Counted from the first letter of the stretch, positions 45,686 to 54,978 are shown. The stretch: DNA of 64,000 bases from Methylomonas sp. MK1 (GCF_000365425.1 NZ_AQOV01000001.1:558001-622000); one strand, 5' to 3'. The notes: generated from the sequence alone by a model not told the origin. Made by a program: numbers and translations.

Positions 45686-46402
45686 TCAATAATAACCTGA
45701 AGCATATTTCACGAAAATTTGATCAATTTCAATAACTTTAAATCCAGTAATGTGTGCTATTTCTTCTACGGCAAGAATTGCTTTTTCACTTGAAAGTTTC
45801 AGGTTAAATTCTTTTTCCAATATTTCTTTGACTCTTTGGTCAGGCTTTACAGTATCAATTCCGAAGTTGATTCGAAGATGTTGAAAGGTTGCCACACCGA
45901 CATTTTTAATAGATCCGAGAATATCATTCTTCCGCTTATCAAGTTTTGCATTTTCAGCCCAATTTTTCATTATTTCATAATCTTCGTTAATTGAAACAGA
46001 ATCGCCAAGAGTCAATATTTTTTCAACTAGGGTCTTTAATGTATTGTATTTTTTTTCATCTTTATGACCCCATACATTTTTAAATTCTTTATAATCTTTT
46101 GTCGATAACATTTTTTGAAGGTCTTTGAAAGTTAGATGGGTGTAATCTTCTTTTATTCTTGCTATGTGTGGTTGCACTTGTCTGTTGTAATCTCTGTTTG
46201 CTGCAAGAACGACATCCATCAACGTAATAGCAGGAATTATGTGTCTTTCAACATTTAAAAAATCTGCTGCTTGGTTTTTAGCGGCATCAATTATTTTCAT
46301 TCCTTTAAATTTATGAATCCCATGAGACTTTTCTTTCATTGGGCTATTTCCTAATCGCTCAACGATATCGTTAATTTCCGCTGCTGTTTTCTCTAATAGC
46401 AT
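45686..46402 (-). CDS. AT-rich hypothetical protein with a helix-hairpin-helix-like segment
   Basis: The 238-aa product starts at ATG 46400-46402 with GGAG nine bases upstream. The gene is strikingly AT-rich (near a third G+C by eye) compared with the flanks. The C-terminal third has ILGSIKNVGVATFQHLRINFGIDTVKPDQRVKEIL in blocks, which resembles the helix-hairpin-helix of HhH-GPD DNA glycosylases and related proteins that read GVGVATF and end in a conserved aspartate. The N-terminal part is helical. Its placement between a WYL regulator and an AAA ATPase remnant suggests a horizontally acquired cargo or defence gene. Function unknown. Confidence 0.72.
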   Translation of the reverse strand: MLLEKTAAEINDIVERLGNSPMKEKSHGIHKFKGMKIIDAAKNQAADFLNVERHIIPAITLMDVVLAANRDYNRQVQPHIARIKEDYTHLTFKDLQKMLSTKDYKEFKNVWGHKDEKKYNTLKTLVEKILTLGDSVSINEDYEIMKNWAENAKLDKRKNDILGSIKNVGVATFQHLRINFGIDTVKPDQRVKEILEKEFNLKLSSEKAILAVEEIAHITGFKVIEIDQIFVKYASGYY

Positions 46403-46450
46403 AATATTCTTCTCCAAAGCCAAATTGATACTACCAATTTTTTACCGAAA

Positions 46451-47119
46451 CTAACGTACAAACCCAATTTGCGCGAACGCCTCCCCCTTCGCCTCACACT
46501 CCTGCTCCAGCACTTGAATCATTCTTTCCGGCTGTGAAATTCCCCCTAACACCGCGACTTGCCGACTGACCACGGCAAAGTCACCCGGAGTGAGGTTGGT
46601 CAGCCGCTGGACTTGCTGATTGAATATAGCCAAGTTTTCCGGGTTGGACGGTAATTGTCCGCGAAGTCGTTGGCATTCCCGTTGGAACAATAGCCAGCGT
46701 TGATTGGGGCTGAGGTAATCGAATTTCACCTTGAAATCAAAGCGCCGTAAGGATGCCGCATCCAACTTATCCATCCGGTTGGTGTTACAAATGAAAATAC
46801 CGGAGAAGGTTTCCATCTGGGTGAGCATTTCGTTAACCTGGGTAATTTCCCAGCTTCTGTGGGCACAGTTGCGGTCGCCTAGCAAACTGTCTGCTTCGTC
46901 CAATAACAGGATACTGAGTATGTCGTTCATAATAAAACGCAATGACTGGATTCGTTTCAGGCTTCCCTGCATATTTAATACAAGCCGCAATAGGTGGATT
47001 GCCGCCAAACGTTGATAAGCGTCGAATTGTTGGCGTTTAGAACTGCGCCTGTGAGCGCTGCGTGTAGGCCGCATAAAAGTAGAGAAAGAATTTTTAATCA
47101 TGACTGACTCCACCGACAA
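46451..47119 (-). pseudogene. AAA+ ATPase remnant without Walker A
   Basis: The frame encodes the second half of an AAA+ domain: Walker B ILLLDEADSLLGDR, the sensor 1 region FICNTNRMDKLDAASLRRF and FDYLSPNQRWLLFQRECQRL. The expected Walker A and the region before it are missing: the sequence upstream reads HRRSSKRQQFDAYQRLAAIH and has no P-loop in any frame I could find. An intact relative would be much longer. It is therefore 5'-truncated and probably non-functional. WYL-AAA pairs are common, which fits its neighbour. Confidence 0.7.
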
Positions 47120-47190
47120 TATTTTGATTGGAGCTAGAATAGGGGTATAAGCGACAAATACGGTCGCTATTGTGGTGGATCTTCTGCTTA

Positions 47191-47259
47191 GCCCATTTCG
47201 ACAAACGCACCACGAACGGAATCAATAAACCTGTGGGCACTGAGCCAGTCGAAGGACTT
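47191..47259. repeat. Degenerate REP-like segment in an intergenic gap
   Basis: The gap 47120-47455 has no gene. It includes CCCATTTCGACAAACG with CACGAACGG and, after a spacer, CACTGAGCCAGTCGAAGG, which resemble the two halves of the 'CCTTCGACAGGCTCAG...GAACGG' interspersed repeat in inverted arrangement. The match is imperfect. Confidence 0.4.
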
Positions 47260-47455
47260 AATCGCGTATCCTTATCATGTCTCAGCCCCGTCTAATCGTT
47301 TAAAACTAAAGCCACTTGCTTTAGCAAAGTTTATCTCCTTGGCTTTTGCACCAATTCTCCTAAACTTGCGCAATGCCGAAAAAACAGTGCCCGCAATAGC
47401 CAAGCCCGGTTATTATTGAGGTGTTGTCCATTTACACGCCCCGGCGGAGATATGC

Positions 47456-48055
47456 ATGCTTGACTCAATCGCTCTTGATATCCAGGCTCTGGTCAATCTG
47501 CTAAGCAGGTTAAGACCGGAATTGCTGGATCAAATTTGCGCGAAACATCCCGGTTACACCGAAACCCTCAGGCCCGGAAAATTACTTGGGCAAGACAGCG
47601 CTTCGCAATCGCAGTTGCTGGTCGATTTAGCCATGAGCACCAAGGGCCTAGTCAAGCAGGAGTGTTTGAGTATTTATAATTTGCTGAGCGCGCGTTTGCG
47701 AGGCTCGGTGCGCTTACGTCTGATCGGCAGCACCATCGCCACCTTGTCGGCCGGCGCATTGATAGCAGCCTTGACTCAGGGAATACCCAAGCTGGTACTG
47801 GCGTTTGCCGTATTGACGGTATTCGCGGCGGCATTCATGCTGGTGGGCGAATGCCTAGAAGGTTATTTCGGCCGGCAGCGCGGCTTGCGAGAAATGCAGG
47901 ATAGGTTGTTGAAAAACCTGCTGGATGTAGCCGATGTTGAAGCCGAACTGCGCCTGATGGAGTTTCGCGGCAATTTCGACGGCATCGAACCGCAAATCCG
48001 CAAATTAAATACCGTCGCGATCACCAGTCAGCAAATCCAACATCTGGTCGGCTAA
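47456..48055 (+). CDS. Hypothetical membrane protein
   Basis: The 199-aa product has two adjacent membrane helices in the middle (LRLIGSTIATLSAGALIAAL and LVLAFAVLTVFAAAFMLVG), with an N-terminal soluble helical part and a C-terminal helical part (FGRQRGLREMQDRLLKNLLD). A GGAGAT lies just upstream of the ATG at 47456. No domain is recognised. It is convergent with the secreted protein gene at 48121. Confidence 0.7.
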   Translation: MLDSIALDIQALVNLLSRLRPELLDQICAKHPGYTETLRPGKLLGQDSASQSQLLVDLAMSTKGLVKQECLSIYNLLSARLRGSVRLRLIGSTIATLSAGALIAALTQGIPKLVLAFAVLTVFAAAFMLVGECLEGYFGRQRGLREMQDRLLKNLLDVADVEAELRLMEFRGNFDGIEPQIRKLNTVAITSQQIQHLVG

Positions 48056-48120
48056 GCACATTTCCAGGCCTAAAAACTTAAACTTCAGGCTGAACCTGGC
48101 CCGGCCGACAGATACCTAAT

Positions 48121-48483
48121 TCAATAGCGAAGCTTCAAATCGCATGCCCCAACCAATCGACTAGACAGCGAATTGTCTTCACTGGGGAATTGATTCACAT
48201 CGACACCACAACCCAAGTTTACCGGTCGGCTTTTGCGTTTTTCAGTCGGATTAATGTTTGCCGTGCTGCGCCCGGCATTACTCAACAAAAGATTCGAGCT
48301 ATCAGTGGCATCGGCTGCCAGCGCTTGATCCGATGGGGTCAGAATTAACGCGGAGGGCGTCTCAAAGCTTTCGGGAGGCAGTGCATCCGCGAAAACGTTT
48401 AGCGCACAAATAACTAGCAAGCCGCCGATGACGGCGGAAATCGGTTTGGACTGCTTTAGAAACGAAAAATCATGGGCTTTCAT
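48121..48483 (-). CDS. Small secreted hypothetical protein
   Basis: The 120-aa product starts at ATG 48481-48483 with a strong AGGAGG upstream. A signal peptide (ISAVIGGLLVICALNVFADA) precedes a mature part with two cysteines (LGCGVDVNQF and LVGACDLKLRY) that could form a disulfide. No family is recognised. It is divergent from the tonB gene across a 1-kb gap. Confidence 0.72.
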   Translation of the reverse strand: MKAHDFSFLKQSKPISAVIGGLLVICALNVFADALPPESFETPSALILTPSDQALAADATDSSNLLLSNAGRSTANINPTEKRKSRPVNLGCGVDVNQFPSEDNSLSSRLVGACDLKLRY

Positions 48484-48501
48484 GATTTCCTCCTGTTCCA
48501 A

Positions 48502-49502
48502 AGTTGACGTTATGAGCTAGGTGGCCAAATTCTTCTTCCAAAGAAGACTGTCCGACCCACTCGGTCTAAGCTATCCGCCGACAGCGGCCAAAATTACCGT
48601 CAAGATTAACAATCGGCTACAGCAAATCGGGTTCCTATCTAAGCACTGATCGCTTAACACATTTTTAATTCGTTACTGCGAACCATGCCACAAATGCAAT
48701 CCCGGAAACGTCACTAATAATAGTACGATCACGGTTGATTGGCGAATTTTAAAACGCTTAGTTGCAAAATTTTTCTTATGATAGTCAATTAGTTGACAAA
48801 CAAATCTCATAAATTTTCGAGCATAATTGATGCCAAACCACTAGGATACACACCAAACTAGGCAGCAAATTCATTGCAAGCCGGGTTTGCTGTACTCAGG
48901 CTTTTTCTCATAAATCCTGTGAAAACCAAACTACCCCTTTCCCCAAATCAGTTAGACGGATTTAGGGCATGGCAACGTTGACCGGCCTGCCCAGTTGGGC
49001 AAACCGCTTGAGCAGTGCCGCTTTATGCAACAAAGCCGATTCAGTTGTAGATAATGTCGGTTTGAATGCCCGTCAGCGGCATTTAATCCTGGTCGAAATT
49101 TGTGCTGATTGCTGGTTTGCGCGTTTTCGATTGCAAGTGGCAACAGCTACGTAACACTTGCACTCAATAACTGTTGCCCTACAAACACCTCCTAAACACA
49201 AGACCCGGGAAATTGGTGCTCAGCAAGCAATTCAGCAGTTAATACCAACTAAAATCCCTCGCTATCCGCTCGCGCCTAACCCAACTTTCGCCCTAAAAAC
49301 AATCGATAAATAAACCACTTAGCGTTCTTACCTGCCATCCATACCAAACATAGCGACGCTATTCGACAATCTGGCACAGCTCGTGCTGTATTGGAAATCA
49401 ACAGCACTAATCAAAGCCTATTTAGCGTATCAAACAGCCGCCTACTTAGCGCGGCACAACAGGGAATATGGCATTTATATTTAAGAAATGGGGAACAGTG
49501 GC
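48502..49502. other. Gap of about 1 kb without a supported gene
   Basis: No convincing gene is seen. The segment at 49022-49037 reads TTTATGCAACAAAGCC, the reverse complement of GGCTTTGTTGCATAAA, close to the terminal repeat of IS5/IS903-type elements, so a remnant of an insertion sequence may lie at about 48940-49040. A 61-aa ORF at 48969-49154 has no family resemblance and reads through this motif. AT-rich tracts before 49500 could hold the tonB promoter; I see no clear Fur box. Confidence 0.35.
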
Positions 49503-50315
49503 ATGAGCAGTCCTTTAGCGACTTTTAATAAATTTGCACCGGCGGGCGCTCCCGCAGATTGGGACGCGGCGGACGTTGTTTCGTTAAAACCGTCTGTCGC
49601 TCAATTGGCCGAAGGTTTAACGCATTCGCGAGTCGCAGTTGCGTTGGGGGATTTTAAGTACGTCACTGAAACGCGCGATCATAAATGGGTAGATTTTCTA
49701 TTAATCGGCGTGCTGACGATTTTTATCCATAACACGGTCGTCGACCACTTCAGAGGCGCTGCGTTTGAGCAAGAAATAGTCGAGCCGATCAAACCTGAAA
49801 CCAAAGTCCAAATCACGCTGACCAGACCGCAACCCAAACCGGTGCCGCCACCGCCACCCTTGGTCAAACCTAAACCACCCACACCCAAAGTAGTACCACT
49901 GAAACCGCAAAAGCCTAAACCCGTGGAAAAAGTGGTAGAGCAAGCACCCGCGCCCGATCCGACTCCGGTAGTAGATACCGCGCCGGTTGCGCCTACGGCG
50001 CCGCCCGCCCCGCCAGCGCCAGTGGTTGAAGAAAAAATCACCGAGCCGGTTGCCGACGCGGCTTACCTGCACAACCCGCTGCCCGAATATCCCGAAGTTG
50101 CTCAAGAACGCGGCTGGGAAGGCAAAGTGGTGATGAAAGTACACGTGCTGCCCGACGGCACCACCGATAGCGTTACCGTCAGTAAATCCAGTGGCCAGAA
50201 AGTCCTGGACGATGCTGCCGTCAAAGCCGTTCTCAAGTGGTCTTTCGTGCCGGCCAAACGCGGCGATACGGCGATTGCCCGCTACACCACGGTTCCATTC
50301 ACTTTTAAATTGTAA
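49503..50315 (+). CDS. tonB: TonB energy transducer
   Basis: The 270-aa protein has a cytoplasmic N-terminus of unusual length (about 60 residues), one membrane helix (WVDFLLIGVLTIFIHNTVV, about 61-79), a proline/lysine-rich periplasmic region (PPPPPLVKPKPPTPK and similar), and the C-terminal TonB domain (about 190-270, LPEYPEVAQERGWEGKVVM, then VTVSKSSGQKVLDDAAVKAVLKW). It carries proton-motive energy from ExbB-ExbD to outer-membrane receptors. Start ATG 49503 (MSSPLATF); an ATG five codons earlier is also possible. It begins the tonB-exbB-exbD operon. Confidence 0.93.
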   Translation: MSSPLATFNKFAPAGAPADWDAADVVSLKPSVAQLAEGLTHSRVAVALGDFKYVTETRDHKWVDFLLIGVLTIFIHNTVVDHFRGAAFEQEIVEPIKPETKVQITLTRPQPKPVPPPPPLVKPKPPTPKVVPLKPQKPKPVEKVVEQAPAPDPTPVVDTAPVAPTAPPAPPAPVVEEKITEPVADAAYLHNPLPEYPEVAQERGWEGKVVMKVHVLPDGTTDSVTVSKSSGQKVLDDAAVKAVLKWSFVPAKRGDTAIARYTTVPFTFKL

Positions 50316-50335
50316 TTATTTTTTGAGGATCAAAA

Positions 50336-51112
50336 ATGTCTGATATCGCAACCAATGTCATCGTCGATGGCACCCTGAACACCTTAATCGCCGCCTCGGT
50401 CGTGACTTGGGGCTTAATCCTGATCAAAGGCGTGCAACACATCCGCATTTCGTATCACAACCGCCGTTACAACAAAGAATTCTGGAGCGCGCCCAATATT
50501 CAGGCCGCCGCGCATCTGGAAAACCAGGATGGCCCGGCTGCCCGAGTCGCCGGTATCGGTTTTTCCACATTGATCGAGACTGACGGCGGTGCGTCTACCC
50601 ATGACCTGGAACACACCTGGGACAGACAGGAATTGTTGGACAGACGCTTGCGTCAGCAGATGCAAAAAGAACGCGGCTCGCTGGAAAGCGGCCTGGCGGT
50701 GCTGGCGACCATCGGCAGTATCTCGCCGTTCGTGGGCTTGTTCGGTACCGTGTGGGGCATTATGGGCGCCTTGACCAATATCAGCAAAACCGGTTCGGCC
50801 AGCCTGGAAGTGGTCGCCGGCCCTATCGGTGAAGCCTTGATCGCTACGGCAGTGGGTATCGCGGTCGCGGTACCGGCGGTTGTGGGTTACAACTTTTTTA
50901 TCCGCCGCAATAAAGTGGTTTGGGCCTTCCTGGACGACTTTGCTATCGACTTTGTGCATTTGGCGCTAAAAAGCTCATTCATCATCGAACGTGCCGGTAG
51001 CAAACCGGCATCAGCGGCAGCTTCCGCACGTTTGACCGATGTCAGCGGCGGCAAAAAATCCAGCATCAAAGACACCCATGAAGAATTAATCGCGAAAGAG
51101 GCGCACGCATAA
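50336..51112 (+). CDS. exbB: ExbB/TolQ-type proton channel protein
   Basis: The 258-aa membrane protein has the MotA/TolQ/ExbB core: AVLATIGSISPFVGLFGTVW and GIMGALTNISKTG, then GEALIATAVGIAVAVPAVVGYNFF, plus an N-terminal helix. With ExbD it forms the proton channel that energises TonB. It follows tonB by 20 bases with GAGGA upstream of the ATG and shares one base with exbD. Confidence 0.93.
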   Translation: MSDIATNVIVDGTLNTLIAASVVTWGLILIKGVQHIRISYHNRRYNKEFWSAPNIQAAAHLENQDGPAARVAGIGFSTLIETDGGASTHDLEHTWDRQELLDRRLRQQMQKERGSLESGLAVLATIGSISPFVGLFGTVWGIMGALTNISKTGSASLEVVAGPIGEALIATAVGIAVAVPAVVGYNFFIRRNKVVWAFLDDFAIDFVHLALKSSFIIERAGSKPASAAASARLTDVSGGKKSSIKDTHEELIAKEAHA

Positions 51113-51522
51113 TGGCATTTAATACCAAAGACGACGGCGGCGATGATGTGATGGGCGAAATCAACGTCACGCCCCTGGTGGATGTGATGTTGGTGCTATT
51201 GGTGGTGTTTATCGTCACCGCCCCTTTGTTAACCCAGGCAGTGCACGTCAATCTGCCGAAAACCGCCGAAACCGCGCCGCCGGACGACAAAGCGGCGTCT
51301 TACTTAAGTGTCGATGCCCAAGGCAAAATCTACATAGATAAACAAGAGTTTCCGTTGGAAATTATCGAAGGCGAGTTGAAAAACCGCCTGGCGGCCAATC
51401 CCGAGTTCGCGCTGAATTTGAACGCGGACGACGCGGTGCAATACGGCATCGTCGCCAAGGTGATGTCATCCATCGAACGGGCCGGCGTCACTAAGCTGTC
51501 GGTTCTGACCGTTCCGCAATAA
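51112..51522 (+). CDS. exbD: ExbD/TolR-type biopolymer transport protein
   Basis: The 136-aa protein has the ExbD pattern: GEINVTPLVDVMLVLLVVFIV with the conserved proton-carrying Asp in the single membrane helix, then a periplasmic domain. Its ATG shares one base with the exbB stop (TAATG). It completes the TonB complex. Confidence 0.94.
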   Translation: MAFNTKDDGGDDVMGEINVTPLVDVMLVLLVVFIVTAPLLTQAVHVNLPKTAETAPPDDKAASYLSVDAQGKIYIDKQEFPLEIIEGELKNRLAANPEFALNLNADDAVQYGIVAKVMSSIERAGVTKLSVLTVPQ

Positions 51523-51532
51523 ATCAGGAACT

Positions 51533-51557
51533 GGCCGGGTAGCAAGTTTACCCGGCC
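51533..51557 (+). terminator. Stem-loop after exbD
   Basis: GGCCGGGTA (51533-51541) pairs perfectly with TACCCGGCC (51549-51557) across a seven-base loop, 11 bases after the exbD stop. There is no U tract, so termination would be Rho-dependent or the hairpin stabilises the mRNA 3' end. Confidence 0.55.
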
Positions 51558-51680
51558 GGTTAATCGCGGCGCCAAACGCTGCGGCACCAGTACAACCAGA
51601 ATCACGCCAATACCAAGGATGCAGCTGCTGCGTCCAGGGTTTATTTGCGTTTAGGCACAAACTTTTAGGAGAACTTTAGG

Positions 51681-52574
51681 ATGGCGCGCAAGACCGCTCA
51701 AGACTTTCATCCGGAAGCGTTACAAGCTTTTGATAAATACGTACATGGTGATATTTCCCGGCGGGACTTTTTATCGTCGGTACCTAAATACGCCCTACTC
51801 GGCCTGACCGCCGAAGCCTTGCTGGAAGCGCTTAACCCGCGCTTCGCCGAAGCAAAGCAAGTGGCAGACGACGATCCACGTATCAAAGCCACCTATGTGG
51901 AATACCCTTCCCCGCACGGTAACGGCAAAATTCGCGGTTACTTGGTGCAACCGGCCAAAGCCGTAGGCAAACTTCCGGTAGTGCTGGTTATCCACGAAAA
52001 CCGGGGGTTGAATCCGCATATCCAAGACATCGCTCGCCGCCTGGCCTTGGACAATTTCATTGCCTTCGCGCCGGATGCGCTGTTTACGCTGGGCGGCTAT
52101 CCGGGCGATGAAGACAAAGCCCGCGAATTGTTCCAAAGACTGGATAAAGAGAAAACCCAGGCCGACTTTTTGGCTGCGGCGCAAGCCATTAAAAAACTGC
52201 CGCAAAGTAACGGGAAGTTGGGCGCAGTTGGCTTTTGCTACGGCGGCGGCATAGTCAACTTCCTGGCCACCCGTCTGCCGGATCTGGGCGCTGGCGTACC
52301 GTTCTACGGTGCCCAACCTGCCGCCGATCAGGCCGCAAAAATCAAAACCCCTTTATTGATCCATTACGCCGGCGTCGACGACCGCATCAATGCCGGCTGG
52401 CCGGCTTATGAAGCGGCCCTGCAAAAATCTGGCGTCAATTACGAAGCCCACACCTATCCAGGCGTGCAACACGGCTTTAACAACGACACCACCCCACGCT
52501 ACGACGCCGCCACCGCCAAACTGGCCTGGGATAGGACCGTCAGTTTCTTCAACGCTTATCTGCGCGACAGTTAA
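51681..52574 (+). CDS. Dienelactone hydrolase family protein
   Basis: The 297-aa alpha/beta hydrolase has LPVVLVIHENRGLNPHIQDI, the nucleophile elbow VGFCYGGG (Cys), the acid Asp in HYAGVDDRINAGW and the base His in YPGVQHGFNN. The N-terminus has a twin-arginine-like SRRDFLSSVPKYALLGLTA, so export by the Tat system is likely. It opens a cluster with a cytochrome b561 gene 19 bases downstream. The substrate is unknown. Confidence 0.9.
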   Translation: MARKTAQDFHPEALQAFDKYVHGDISRRDFLSSVPKYALLGLTAEALLEALNPRFAEAKQVADDDPRIKATYVEYPSPHGNGKIRGYLVQPAKAVGKLPVVLVIHENRGLNPHIQDIARRLALDNFIAFAPDALFTLGGYPGDEDKARELFQRLDKEKTQADFLAAAQAIKKLPQSNGKLGAVGFCYGGGIVNFLATRLPDLGAGVPFYGAQPAADQAAKIKTPLLIHYAGVDDRINAGWPAYEAALQKSGVNYEAHTYPGVQHGFNNDTTPRYDAATAKLAWDRTVSFFNAYLRDS

Positions 52575-52592
52575 ACCATCGGGAGGATTTCA

Positions 52593-53303
52593 ATGAAAGT
52601 GGAAGTACATATTTGGGATTGGCCATTACGACTGTTTCACTGGTTGCTGGTCGTGGCCGTGGTCGGCGCTTACGCCACCGGCAAACTGGGCGGCAATCTG
52701 ACCGACTGGCATGCTCGCTTCGGCAGTTTGATTTTGGGCTTGCTGGTATTTAGATTGATCTGGGGCTTCATCGGCACTACCCATGCCCGTTTCGCCAGTT
52801 TCTTTCCGACCTTTTCGCGGCTAGTGGAATACGTCAAAGGCGAATGGCAAGGCGTCGGCCACAATCCGGCCGGTGCCATAGCGATTATCGCCTTGCTGGC
52901 GGTGTTGAGTTTTCTGGCTATCACCGGCTTGTTCGCTAACGACGATATTGCTTTTGAAGGTCCGCTGTTTCATGCCATCGACAAAGAGGTCAGCGATAAA
53001 CTCAGCGGTTGGCATATTTTTGCAGTGAATATCCTGCTGGGCTTGGTCGCGGTGCATGTCAGCGCGATTGTCTTGTACCAACGCCTGAAAAAAACCAATC
53101 TGGTTGTCGCGATGCTGACCGGCAAAAAGCAATTGCCTAAATCCTTGGCGCCCTCCCCGATCAAACCAGTCGGCCCGATCCGCTTCGTGATCACTTTGTT
53201 GATCGCGGTGACGGTAGTCTGGGGCGTTTGGAGCGGCGGTTTTGTGAATTATCTGGCGCCCTTGGCCAGCTTCCAAACGGCTACGGCCAATCCAAAAACC
53301 TAA
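52593..53303 (+). CDS. Cytochrome b561-family membrane protein
   Basis: The 236-aa protein has the di-haem b561 (Cyt_b/b6-type) layout: IWDWPLRLFHWLLVVAVV, LTDWHARFGSLILGLLVFRL, KLSGWHIFAVNILLGLVAVHV with spaced histidines (H17, H39, H142, H155 approximately) on membrane helices, and an additional C-terminal helix. It carries electrons across or within the inner membrane and may donate to the adjacent cytochrome c'. A GGAGG precedes its start. Confidence 0.9.
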   Translation: MKVEVHIWDWPLRLFHWLLVVAVVGAYATGKLGGNLTDWHARFGSLILGLLVFRLIWGFIGTTHARFASFFPTFSRLVEYVKGEWQGVGHNPAGAIAIIALLAVLSFLAITGLFANDDIAFEGPLFHAIDKEVSDKLSGWHIFAVNILLGLVAVHVSAIVLYQRLKKTNLVVAMLTGKKQLPKSLAPSPIKPVGPIRFVITLLIAVTVVWGVWSGGFVNYLAPLASFQTATANPKT

Positions 53304-53341
53304 ATGTTACTTTTTCTACAACACCACAAGGAGTTAACCCC

Positions 53342-53803
53342 ATGAAATTGAAACTGGTAATCGCACTGGCGCTGGGCGCTGTCACGTCGGCGGCTGTAGC
53401 CGGCGATGTGGAAGACCAGATCCGCTTCCGTCAATCCGCGTACTCGTTCCTGGGCTGGAATACGGCGAAAATCAAAGCGCAAGCAGCCGACCATCCGGAA
53501 ACCTTTAACAAGGATCAGGTGATCGCTGCCGCGAATGCGGTTGCTGCGGTCGCCAATTCCGGCCTACTCAGCCTTTACGGCCCTGGCACCGATAAAGGTA
53601 CCGGCTGGAAAGCGACGCGTCTGAAACCGGAATTCTTCGAAAAACAGGACGAGGTGAAAGAAATCGAAGCGACTTTCATCAAGGAAGCCAACGAATTGCA
53701 AAAAGTGGCGGCTAACGGCGACGTAGCGGAAATCAAAGCCCAATTCGGCAAAGTTGGCGCATCTTGCAAAAGCTGCCACGATTTAATTCGGGTTCGCGAA
53801 TAA
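53342..53803 (+). CDS. Cytochrome c' (cytochrome c556 type)
   Basis: The 153-aa protein starts at ATG 53342 with a AGGAG upstream and has a signal peptide (LVIALALGAVTSAAVA). The mature part is a four-helix bundle, with the haem motif CKSCH at 142-146 near the C-terminus, and an N-terminal EDQIRFRQSAYSFLGWN segment, both typical of cytochrome c'. It is periplasmic and may bind NO or shuttle electrons with the neighbouring cytochrome b561. Confidence 0.92.
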   Translation: MKLKLVIALALGAVTSAAVAGDVEDQIRFRQSAYSFLGWNTAKIKAQAADHPETFNKDQVIAAANAVAAVANSGLLSLYGPGTDKGTGWKATRLKPEFFEKQDEVKEIEATFIKEANELQKVAANGDVAEIKAQFGKVGASCKSCHDLIRVRE

Positions 53804-54129
53804 ATACGTCTGCCCCGAACGCCAAAAATCCATGAGGCTTTAAGGCATTTCTAGCCAGCAACTCGGCTTACCGGGACTTGTCCGAACCCTATTTGGACGA
53901 GTTCCGCATCTAAAAGTATGGACAGAAACACCAATTCGATCATGTTGAACAGCGGGTCGGATTGGGTTTGACCACTTCCCTAAAAACGGCATGCCTGGCT
54001 TAGTGCCTGCATTTCTAATCTTGGCATATTAACTTCAAATATTATCGTTTTATTTAATGAGTTAGTTTCGCTACCCTTTGCGTTTATTAGCAAACCATCA
54101 GTTACTAGGGATTTACTGGACAGATACTC
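53804..54129. other. Intergenic gap without a supported gene
   Basis: About 326 bases. I see no ORF with support, no tRNA and no clear terminator after the cytochrome c' gene. AT-rich sequence at 54025-54070 may carry the promoter of the next gene. Confidence 0.5.
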
Positions 54130-54978
54130 ATGCCTTTACAACAATTAGTCGAATATTTTAACGATAGACTGGAGCAGGAACACAATAATGGCTTACGGCC
54201 ATTTGTGCTAGACAACGGCGCGGTGCACGGAGTATTCGGCCCGATCTGCATAGGCAGCAACTTATCGCCTCTGCGCCAGACTTTGCGCACAGCAAATGTT
54301 ATCGGTCACATCGCGCAACTGAACGTATCCACTATCAACAAACAGACCATTGGAAGCAGTGAGCTGGAACAATACCTGGCCCTGCCCCAGACCGAACAGG
54401 CCGATGTCGAGTCCATCATAAACTTCGACCGGATGTCGCGAGCAGTGCATATGCTGAACTATTTGCCGCAAGCACATCTCGACGAATTATTGTTTCTGGA
54501 AGTCGACCCGCGGCATATTCTCGGTGTCAAAGAAGATCATGGCGCTTATTTTGAAGAGGTGATCGTGGCTTGCGGCCTGCAAACCGCCAATGTCGCCATC
54601 ACATTGACTGCAAACAACGCTTATGCCGGTTTTTACCAATTGCTGCTAAAAGGCCTGAACAACTATCAACGCCGCGGCTACCAATTGGCGTTGAAGTTTG
54701 ATTATCACTCGCTGGAAAAATCGGCCTTCGAACTCATCACCCGTGCGGCACCCAACTTCGTCGGCATCTCGGCGCTAGAATTGGACCGTATCCGCGACAA
54801 TAAACTTCTGGAAAAACTCCAACAGTTAAGCAGTTTGGCAAGATCCATAGCCAGCCAAAGCTTCATGCTGCAGATCGACGATAAACGCACAGCGGCATTG
54901 GCTCGCAATACCGGCTTCGAGTTGGTACAGGGGGACTATTTCGAACAAAGCGTCCAGTTATCTGCGGCCAACGGCTAA
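54130..54978 (+). CDS. Degenerate EAL-domain-like protein
   Basis: The 282-aa protein resembles an EAL phosphodiesterase fold with its active site lost. The pattern DELLFLEVDPRHILG, the YQRRGYQLALKFDYHS and the ending LARNTGFELVQGDYF match the Nv-type strand, the DDFG strand and the 'vQGyyf' strand. However, the catalytic glutamate of EAL and the metal-binding DDFG acid residues are not in place. Such proteins may bind c-di-GMP or a protein partner without cleaving. The first 100 residues look like a separate sensor part. It is a single gene. Confidence 0.65.
   Translation: MPLQQLVEYFNDRLEQEHNNGLRPFVLDNGAVHGVFGPICIGSNLSPLRQTLRTANVIGHIAQLNVSTINKQTIGSSELEQYLALPQTEQADVESIINFDRMSRAVHMLNYLPQAHLDELLFLEVDPRHILGVKEDHGAYFEEVIVACGLQTANVAITLTANNAYAGFYQLLLKGLNNYQRRGYQLALKFDYHSLEKSAFELITRAAPNFVGISALELDRIRDNKLLEKLQQLSSLARSIASQSFMLQIDDKRTAALARNTGFELVQGDYFEQSVQLSAANG

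Noticed and set aside
48969..49154. 61-aa ORF in the gap before tonB
   Set aside because: It reads through a probable IS end motif, has no homology I can see and no ribosome binding site.
49679..50144. Long antisense frames opposite tonB
   Set aside because: They are by-products of the proline/lysine-rich codons of TonB and have low-complexity glycine/serine or arginine-rich products.
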